DNA of 9,949 bases from an uncultured Sutterella sp. (GTDB lineage Bacteria; Pseudomonadota; Gammaproteobacteria; Burkholderiales; Burkholderiaceae_F). Shown here one piece after another: positions 5,898-9,949 of this stretch (positions within the stretch are counted from its first letter, which is position 1; every line of letters begins with the position of its first letter). The stretch spans positions 1 to 9,949 of the forward strand of contig URFF01000067.1 of assembly GCA_900546995.1 (NCBI GenBank), written 5' to 3'. Made by a program: the position numbers and the translations under genes. The notes under the pieces are model-generated. The model ran no database searches and was not told the DNA's origin. It saw only the letters and a list, made by a program, of their open reading frames with translations.

Positions 5898-7868
5898 CTA
5901 TTGTTTTTGATCATCCCCTTCAGAAGGACTTTGCTTCGGCGTTTCTTTCACCTCGGATTCAGGCGCCTTGGCTTCTTCCGGTTGAGGTTGTTCCTCATGC
6001 TTTACCGCATCAGGCTCAATCGGTCGGTGATCATTGTTTTTAGCGGACGAACCGACTTTAGGCGGTCTCACTTCACGACCTTCCATAATGTCAGCAATCT
6101 GCTCGGCATCAATCGTTTCCCACGTCATCAGGCACTTCACCATGAGCTCAACCTTATCACGGTGCGTTTCCAAAATATCGCAGGCACGCTTATATTGCTC
6201 TTCCAAAATACGACGCACTTCCGCATCGATCTTTTGCATTGTGGCTTCAGACACATGCGTTGTGCGGGTCACGGAGCGTCCCAAGAACACTTCGCCTTCG
6301 TTTTCCGCATAAACCATCACACCCAATGCATCGCTCATGCCATAGCGGGTCACCATGTCACGAGCCATTTGCGTGGCGCGTTCGAAGTCGTTCGAAGCCC
6401 CGGTCGTCTTTTGGTTTAAGAAAACTTCTTCAGCCGCGCGACCGCCGAACAAAATCGCCAAACGACTCATGATGTAGACATTGTCGTAGTTGAAGCGATC
6501 TTTTTCCGGCAACTGCATCGTCACGCCCAGCGCACGGCCACGCGGAACGATCGTGACTTTGTGTACCGGATCGCTCTTCGGCAGCATCCAAGCGACAACT
6601 GCGTGACCGGATTCGTGGTAAGCGGTCGTGCGCTTTTCATCTTCGCTCATCACCATGCTGCGACGTTCGGTACCCATGAGGATCTTGTCCTTGGCTTGCT
6701 CGAAGTCGACCATTTCCACCACTTTGGCATCGCGTCTTGCGGCAAACAAAGCCGCTTCGTTCACGAGGTTAGCCAAATCCGCGCCACTCATACCCGGTGT
6801 ACCACGTGCGATCACTTCAGGATCCACATCGCGACCCACAGGGACTTTACGCATATGAACATTCAGAATTTGTTCACGGCCACGCACGTCAGGTAACGGC
6901 ACCACCACTTGACGGTCAAAACGACCCGGACGCAAAAGCGCGGGGTCCAACACATCCGGACGGTTGGTTGCGGCAATCACAATCACATTGGTACCCGTTT
7001 CAAAACCGTCCATTTCAACGAGCATTTGGTTTAACGTTTGTTCACGTTCGTCGTTGCCGCCACCTAAGCCTGCGCCACGCTGACGACCCACGGCATCAAT
7101 TTCATCGATAAAGATAATGCACGGCGCATTTTTCTTCGCGTTTTCAAACATGTCGCGAACACGCGCGGCACCCACACCGACAAACATTTCCACAAAGTCC
7201 GAACCGGAAATGGAGAAAAACGGCACTTTCGCTTCACCGGCAATGGCCTTAGCCAAAAGCGTCTTACCGGTACCCGGTGAACCGACAAGCAAGATCCCGC
7301 GGGGAATTCGACCGCCTAAACGTTGGAATTTCGACGGATCGCGCAAAAAGTCAACCACTTCCTGCACTTCTTCTTTTGCTTCATCGCAGCCGGCGACATC
7401 CTTAAAGGTCACCTTGTTGTTCGTCGTATCGAGCATTCGAGCCTTGCTCTTACCGAAACTAAAGGCACCGCCTTTGCCGCCACCTTGCATCTGACGCATG
7501 AAAAACACCCACACGCCGATTAAGAGCAACATCGGGAACCAAGAGATCAGAACCGTCATCCAGAAAGACGGCTCTTCCTCGGGCGTACCGTAAACTTGAA
7601 CCCCATCCTTGCGAAGATCATCAACCATCCACAAGTCGCCCGGACTGGTGATCACATAGCGAGAGCCTTCGGTCGGCGTCACCGTGATTTCACGCCCCTT
7701 GATATCCACACGAGCGATCTTGCCCGCCTTGGCGTCTTCCATGAACTGCGTGTAACTCGTCGTGGATGTCGCCACTGAAGTATTGGGCTCAAACTGGCGA
7801 AACACTGTGAAAAACACCACAGCGAGAATAATCCAGACACCGATTCGATTTAAAAAATTCTTATTCAA
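5898..7868 (-). CDS. ftsH: ATP-dependent zinc metalloprotease FtsH
   Basis: FtsH is a hexameric inner-membrane AAA+ protease that extracts and degrades misassembled membrane proteins and short-lived regulators such as sigma-32 and LpxC. Numbered from the TTG at 7868 (656 residues), it has TM1 at about 9-24, a periplasmic domain, and TM2 at about 102-124. The AAA+ domain has Walker A GSPGTGKT (196-203), the pore FVG (229-231), Walker B IIFIDEID (251-258) and the SRH TNRPDVLDPALLRPGRFDR (about 301-319). The zinc site is HESGH (418-422) with the third ligand Asp494 in TTGASNDFERA. The last ~55 residues are a Pro/Glu/Lys-rich disordered tail. All key residues are present; Walker A has Ser where most FtsH have Pro. 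I chose the second of two in-frame TTG codons because AAGGAG lies 8 nt before it but only 2 nt before the TTG at 7874; no ATG is available and a stop lies just upstream. It follows rlmE on the same strand. Confidence 0.97.
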   Translation of the reverse strand: MNKNFLNRIGVWIILAVVFFTVFRQFEPNTSVATSTTSYTQFMEDAKAGKIARVDIKGREITVTPTEGSRYVITSPGDLWMVDDLRKDGVQVYGTPEEEPSFWMTVLISWFPMLLLIGVWVFFMRQMQGGGKGGAFSFGKSKARMLDTTNNKVTFKDVAGCDEAKEEVQEVVDFLRDPSKFQRLGGRIPRGILLVGSPGTGKTLLAKAIAGEAKVPFFSISGSDFVEMFVGVGAARVRDMFENAKKNAPCIIFIDEIDAVGRQRGAGLGGGNDEREQTLNQMLVEMDGFETGTNVIVIAATNRPDVLDPALLRPGRFDRQVVVPLPDVRGREQILNVHMRKVPVGRDVDPEVIARGTPGMSGADLANLVNEAALFAARRDAKVVEMVDFEQAKDKILMGTERRSMVMSEDEKRTTAYHESGHAVVAWMLPKSDPVHKVTIVPRGRALGVTMQLPEKDRFNYDNVYIMSRLAILFGGRAAEEVFLNQKTTGASNDFERATQMARDMVTRYGMSDALGVMVYAENEGEVFLGRSVTRTTHVSEATMQKIDAEVRRILEEQYKRACDILETHRDKVELMVKCLMTWETIDAEQIADIMEGREVRPPKVGSSAKNNDHRPIEPDAVKHEEQPQPEEAKAPESEVKETPKQSPSEGDDQKQ

Positions 7869-7888
7869 TTTCAAGGCTCCTTCGCCTT
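7868..7888 (-). promoter_or_regulatory. ftsH ribosome binding site in a small hairpin, TTG start
   Basis: On the minus strand AAGGC (7888-7884) can pair with GCCTT (7877-7873), leaving GAAGGA as loop. The Shine-Dalgarno AAGGAG (7882-7877) lies in the loop and the first base of the 3' arm. The TTG at 7868-7866 has an 8-nt spacing to it; the TTG at 7874-7872 is part of the stem edge. The stem is short, so its effect on translation is uncertain. Confidence 0.45.
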
Positions 7889-7963
7889 TTGTTTAACTGA
7901 GTTGCCGAGAAGGCGGACGTATAGCTTGGTAAGCATACCGAGAAAACCGCCACTTGGCTAAAA

Positions 7964-7984
7964 ATTGTTATGGTTTTTAACAAT
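7964..7984. repeat. AT-rich inverted repeat at the ftsH promoter start site
   Basis: ATTGTTA (7964-7970) and TAACAAT (7978-7984) form a perfect 7-bp inverted repeat around a 7-nt loop. It lies immediately downstream of, and touches, the heat-shock-like -10 box, so it covers the expected transcription start. Read on the minus strand it is followed by TTTT, so it could be an operator, a leader hairpin or a weak terminator for rlmE. The choice between these cannot be made from sequence. Confidence 0.45.
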
Positions 7985-8010
7985 ATGGGGATTAGCCGGC
8001 TGATTTTCAA
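7983..8010 (-). promoter_or_regulatory. Candidate sigma-32 (RpoH) heat-shock promoter for ftsH
   Basis: On the minus strand TTGAAA (8010-8005) is followed by 14 bp and then CCCCATAT (7990-7983). This closely matches the known sigma-32 consensus CTTGAAA - 13 to 15 bp - CCCCATNT; the only difference in the -35 is G instead of the leading C. The -35 overlaps the TGA stop of rlmE. A start near 7977 would give a leader of about 108 nt, with further small inverted repeats (for example GGTA-N4-TACC near 7928-7939), before the ftsH start. FtsH belongs to the heat-shock regulon in E. coli, which supports the reading. Confidence 0.65.
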
Positions 8011-8657
8011 CGTTTTTTAATCCCTTTTGCCACCATATAGACTTCCGCAGACGTGCTGCGGCTAGCCTGGGGCTTTCGGGTCAGCACCACTTTAAAGTGT
8101 TTTTTGAGCGTCTCCACATACTGGGAAAAACCACTGCCTTGGAACACTTTGGTGACAAAGACCCCCTCATCTTTGAGGTGCTCCAAACAAAATTCCAACG
8201 CTAGCTCATTTAAAAGCAAGCAGCGTGCAGCGTCTGCTGCCGCAATGCCTGACAAATTTGGAGCCATATCCGATAGCACCAAATCGACCTGCGCTTCGCC
8301 CACCAACGCATTTAATTGATCGGCGACCTCCTGCTCGCGAAAGTCGCCTTGCAGGAAGGTGACCCCATCGATGGGATCCATGGGCAAAATATCCATTGCG
8401 ATGATATTGCCGTTCACCTCCCCGTTTTTATCAGAGAGCTTTTCGCGAACCACCTGAGTCCAACTTCCCGGTGCCGCCCCCAAATCCACCACCGTCATTC
8501 CGGGGCGGATGAGTTTTTCTTTTTCGTTGAGCTCAATTAACTTATAAACCGAGCGGGCTCGATAGCCGTCAACGCGCGAGCGTTTAACAAACGGATCATT
8601 AATGTGCCGTTCAATCCAGGCACGGTTAGAGCGAAGTTTTTTTGTTGCTACAGGCAT
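8007..8657 (-). CDS. rlmE: 23S rRNA (uridine(2552)-2'-O)-methyltransferase RlmE
   Basis: RlmE (RrmJ/FtsJ) uses S-adenosylmethionine to methylate the 2'-OH of U2552 in the A loop of 23S rRNA, a late step in 50S maturation. The 216-residue length is normal for the family (E. coli 209). The SAM site is VDLGAAPGSWTQV (57-69). The K-D-K-E catalytic tetrad is complete: Lys39 in RSVYKL, Asp130 in LSDMAPN, Lys170 in FVTKVFQG and Glu205 in TSAEVY. A basic N-terminus (residues 5-27) fits RNA binding. The ATG at 8657 has only a weak GAAA upstream. The gene is divergent from yhbY with 57 bp between starts, and ftsH follows 138 bp downstream on the same strand. Pairing with ftsH is conserved in many proteobacteria, which supports both identities. 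Confidence 0.97.
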   Translation of the reverse strand: MPVATKKLRSNRAWIERHINDPFVKRSRVDGYRARSVYKLIELNEKEKLIRPGMTVVDLGAAPGSWTQVVREKLSDKNGEVNGNIIAMDILPMDPIDGVTFLQGDFREQEVADQLNALVGEAQVDLVLSDMAPNLSGIAAADAARCLLLNELALEFCLEHLKDEGVFVTKVFQGSGFSQYVETLKKHFKVVLTRKPQASRSTSAEVYMVAKGIKKR

Positions 8658-8673
8658 GATTTTTCAATACAAT
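8645..8673 (+). promoter_or_regulatory. Candidate sigma-70 promoter for yhbY
   Basis: TTGCTA (8645-8650, 4/6) and TACAAT (8668-8673, 5/6) are separated by an ideal 17 bp. The start would be near 8680, about 35 nt before the yhbY ATG. The -35 box lies inside the first codons of rlmE. On the opposite strand TAAAAT (8692-8687) is a possible -10 for rlmE, so the two promoters would face each other across about 15 bp. Confidence 0.5.
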
Positions 8674-8689
8674 TGGTCGTTTTCCAATT
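8671..8689. repeat. Inverted repeat in the rlmE/yhbY divergent region
   Basis: AATTGG (8671-8676) and CCAATT (8684-8689) form a perfect 6-bp inverted repeat with a 7-nt gap. It lies exactly between, and slightly overlaps, the candidate -10 boxes of yhbY and rlmE. Position suggests a shared operator, but no regulator can be named. Confidence 0.35.
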
Positions 8690-8714
8690 TTAGAGATGTC
8701 TTCAACAATTTACT

Positions 8715-9137
8715 ATGGCAGAAATTTTGCTTGATCGTGACACGCGTCTGCAATTGCGTGCACAAGCTCATGGTCTCGAACCGGTGGTCCTTTTAGGAGC
8801 CAACGGTCTGACCGAAGCGGTCCTCAAAGAAATTGACCGAGCGCTAACCGCTCATGAATTAATCAAAATCCGTGTTCCGGGCGACGACCGTGATGAACGC
8901 GAAGCGATGTACATCGAAATGGCCGACAAACTTAATGCCGCGCGCATTCAGATGATTGGCAAGCTTCTCGTTTTGTGGCGCCCAAGTCCAGAAAAGCGCA
9001 AAGCCGATGCCGAACGCGCTCGCCGCCGAAAAGCGGCAGAAAGTCGTCGTCCGATGAGTGGCGGTCCGACAGCTCATCGAAAAACGCGTGCTCACACGCC
9101 GGGTCGCCAAACGAAAAAATCCTTTGGCAATATCTAA
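8715..9137 (+). CDS. yhbY: Ribosome assembly RNA-binding protein YhbY (CRM domain)
   Basis: YhbY is a small cytoplasmic RNA-binding protein that associates with pre-50S particles. The 140-residue product has the CRS1-YhbY (CRM) domain in about residues 1-95. Conserved blocks are LRAQAHGLEPVVLLGANGLT (14-33), holding the GxxG loop (here GANG), then HELIKIRV (47-54), and IGKLLVLWRPS (about 76-86). The E. coli protein is 97 residues; here about 45 more follow, rich in Arg and Lys, for example ERARRRKAAESRR, probably disordered and RNA-binding. The ATG at 8715 gives full domain coverage although its Shine-Dalgarno is poor. Divergence from rlmE and convergence with greA is the usual beta-proteobacterial arrangement. 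Both neighbours act on ribosome or RNA polymerase function, in keeping with a role in ribosome assembly. Confidence 0.94.
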   Translation: MAEILLDRDTRLQLRAQAHGLEPVVLLGANGLTEAVLKEIDRALTAHELIKIRVPGDDRDEREAMYIEMADKLNAARIQMIGKLLVLWRPSPEKRKADAERARRRKAAESRRPMSGGPTAHRKTRAHTPGRQTKKSFGNI

Positions 9138-9166
9138 AAAATCGGGAGCATTCGCTCCCGATTTTT
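9136..9166. terminator. Bidirectional terminator shared by yhbY and greA
   Basis: A perfect 13-bp stem (9137-9149 with 9154-9166, core ATCGGGAGC/GCTCCCGAT) has a 4-nt ATTC loop. It overlaps the yhbY stop codon on the 5' side and ends 22 nt from the greA stop on the other strand. T runs lie at both ends, five on the plus strand and six on the minus strand, so it should end transcripts from both convergent genes. Confidence 0.93.
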
Positions 9167-9188
9167 CGATCAGCGAAATCTTAATCCT

Positions 9189-9662
9189 TTAGATATATTG
9201 CACGGACAAAATATCGTACATACGATCGCCACCCGGTGCGTGAACCACCGCTTCATCACCTTCATATTTGCCAATCAAAGCACGGGCAATCGGGCTGGAA
9301 ATCGAAACCAGGTTACGCTTGATATCACCTTCGTCGTCTCCGACAATCTGGTAGCTCACCACCTTGCCGGTATCTTGATCTTCAAGCTCAACCGTGGCAC
9401 CAAATACAATACGTCCACCCGCATCCAACTCACGCGGATCAATGATTTGCAACGACGAGAGCTTTCCTTCAATTTCGGCAATACGGCCTTCAATGTGACC
9501 TTGCAATTCTTTGGCCGCATCGTATTCGGCATTTTCAGAAAGATCACCCTTTTCTCGAGCTTCCTTAATTGCCTGAACAACCGCAGGACGCTCAACGCTC
9601 TTCAGACGCTTTAATTCGGCTTTCAACAATTCAGCGCCACGTACAGTAATAGGAATAGCCAT
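9189..9662 (-). CDS. greA: Transcription elongation factor GreA
   Basis: GreA enters the secondary channel of RNA polymerase and stimulates cleavage of backtracked RNA, freeing arrested complexes. The 157 residues equal the usual length (E. coli 158). The N-terminal coiled coil spans about 10-76. At its tip is REKGDLSENAEY (36-47) with the acidic pair Asp40 and Glu43 that corresponds to Asp41 and Glu44 in E. coli. The C-terminal FKBP-like domain has IVFGATVELE, YQIVGDDEGD and ISSPIARALIGK (about 122-133). The tip pair and these blocks identify GreA rather than GreB. The ATG at 9662 has a weak GAAAG upstream. The gene is convergent with yhbY and has a long leader with a terminator-like hairpin and an extended -10 promoter. 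carB, often just upstream of greA in beta-proteobacteria, is not within the 287 bp visible. Confidence 0.97.
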   Translation of the reverse strand: MAIPITVRGAELLKAELKRLKSVERPAVVQAIKEAREKGDLSENAEYDAAKELQGHIEGRIAEIEGKLSSLQIIDPRELDAGGRIVFGATVELEDQDTGKVVSYQIVGDDEGDIKRNLVSISSPIARALIGKYEGDEAVVHAPGGDRMYDILSVQYI

Positions 9663-9685
9663 AATTTTCTTTCAATCAGTGCGTA

Positions 9686-9724
9686 ACGAAAAATAGCCTG
9701 AGCGATTTAGGGCCTCACTCAGGC
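9686..9724 (-). promoter_or_regulatory. Terminator-like hairpin in the greA leader
   Basis: On the minus strand GCCTGAG (9724-9718) pairs with CTCAGGC (9702-9696) around a 15-nt loop, followed by TATTTTT (9695-9689). It lies between the candidate greA promoter and the greA start, ending about 25 nt before the ATG. It could be an attenuator that lets only part of the transcripts reach greA, or the end of a gene further upstream. The short T-run and large loop make it a medium-strength terminator at best. Confidence 0.5.
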
Positions 9725-9742
9725 GTGATATTAGATGGCGTT

Positions 9743-9751
9743 ATTCTACCA
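9743..9751 (-). promoter_or_regulatory. Candidate extended -10 promoter of greA
   Basis: The minus strand reads TGGTAGAAT, an extended -10 element (TGn followed by TAGAAT, 5/6 match). No good -35 is found 16-18 bp upstream, which is acceptable for extended -10 promoters. Transcription would begin near 9736, just before the leader hairpin, about 73 nt ahead of the greA ATG. Confidence 0.45.
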
Positions 9752-9776
9752 CGAGAGGTGAGAAATCAGATATTCT

Positions 9777-9792
9777 TTGAGAACCATCTCAA
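9777..9792. repeat. Short inverted repeat upstream of greA promoter
   Basis: TTGAGA (9777-9782) and TCTCAA (9787-9792) form a perfect 6-bp inverted repeat with a 4-nt ACCA gap. It lies 26 bp upstream of the extended -10 element, in the place of an upstream activator or operator site. Its TTGAGA on the minus strand also resembles a -35 box but lacks a good partner. Confidence 0.35.
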
Positions 9793-9814
9793 GTATGGTG
9801 TGGGAAAAATATCT

Positions 9815-9869
9815 TGAAAATTATTTCCAGAAAATCTGAAAAATTTTTTAGATTTTCTGGAAATTTTCA
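9815..9869. repeat. Long near-perfect AT-rich palindrome upstream of greA
   Basis: Bases 9824-9843 are the reverse complement of 9844-9863 with one G-T mismatch (9838/9849), a 40-nt gapless palindrome (TTTCCAGAAAATCT arm outside, A/T runs at the centre). After a 3-nt bulge (9821-9823) five or six more pairs extend it to 9815-9869. The region 9663-9949 has no gene I can support. At 9908-9949 a minus-strand frame (14 codons including the stop) runs off the edge and could be the tail of a neighbour, for which this stem-loop might be the end signal. Confidence 0.75.
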
Positions 9870-9949
9870 TCACAATTTCAAAAAAAATTTTTAACCCAAA
9901 TTTTCCATTAGCCAGATTGGATACTGATTTTGTTAGGGTCAAAGAGCTC

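Noticed and set aside
5901..6419. 172-residue open frame on the plus strand inside ftsH, and several others of 60-125 residues in the same area
   Set aside because: They lie antisense to a clear ftsH sequence with intact motifs, have no ribosome sites and resemble no family I know. They are by-products of the codon usage of ftsH.
7905..7951. Direct repeat CCGAGAA (7905 and 7938) and GGCGG/CCGCC pair in the ftsH leader
   Set aside because: The repeat is only 7 bases with two copies and the pairing leaves a large irregular loop; it may add to leader structure but no specific element, riboswitch or array can be supported.
5736..9830. Similar TGGAAA/TTTCCA-type half-sites near 5740, 9825, 9860 and 9900
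   Set aside because: They share only 6-7 bases and occur in AT-rich intergenic DNA where such matches are expected by chance; not reported as a common regulon.
9766..9948. 60-codon open frame on the minus strand running in from the right edge upstream of greA
   Set aside because: Its product is low-complexity (Lys, Phe, Ser, Asn), it runs through the long palindrome, and it fits no family such as CarB. It is best explained by AT-rich non-coding sequence.
9908..9949. Minus-strand frame ELFDPNKISIQSG ending in TAA, open at the right edge
   Set aside because: It could be the end of a neighbouring gene, but 13 residues are too few to recognise, so it is not listed as a gene.
1..9949. Mobile element, CRISPR, phage, defence or biosynthetic cluster
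   Set aside because: No transposase, integrase, spaced repeat array, toxin-antitoxin pair or cluster of unknown genes was seen. All large frames belong to known housekeeping or transport families plus one DUF362 protein.

Overview
The window looks like ordinary chromosomal housekeeping sequence from a beta-proteobacterium. The main clue is the block greA - yhbY - rlmE - ftsH, with greA, rlmE and ftsH on the minus strand and yhbY pointing the other way; this order is characteristic of Burkholderiales and relatives. Protein sequences (GlnS, ExoI, RlmE, FtsH) also read as proteobacterial. The moderate GC content and a DUF362 protein of the kind common in gut anaerobes would fit a gut-associated Burkholderiales lineage such as Sutterellaceae. 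That last step is inference and would need a database search.

Layout from left to right: the 3' end of glnS (+) runs in from the left edge and converges on brnQ (-, branched-chain amino acid carrier), with two stem-loops between them. Further right, all on the minus strand, are sbcB (exonuclease I) and, 43 bp upstream of it, a ten-helix EamA/DMT-type permease that probably shares its transcript. Next come a DUF362 protein with its own terminator and leader, then ftsH and rlmE. yhbY (+) is divergent from rlmE and convergent with greA (-), sharing one strong bidirectional terminator with greA. The last ~290 bp, upstream of greA, hold no gene I can support but contain three inverted repeats.

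The right half is a coherent set. RlmE methylates 23S rRNA in the 50S subunit, YhbY binds pre-50S particles, FtsH is the membrane AAA+ protease for quality control, and GreA rescues backtracked RNA polymerase. The most interesting signals are regulatory. They are a close match to a sigma-32 heat-shock promoter in front of ftsH whose -35 box overlaps the rlmE stop codon; a TTG start for ftsH behind a small hairpin that holds the Shine-Dalgarno; a terminator-like hairpin in the greA leader, reminiscent of the E. coli GraL arrangement; a 40-nt near-perfect palindrome upstream of greA; and a 7-codon upstream ORF whose stop overlaps the Shine-Dalgarno of the DUF362 gene. I found no mobile element, CRISPR array, tRNA, rRNA, phage or defence system, and no clearly new multi-gene system.
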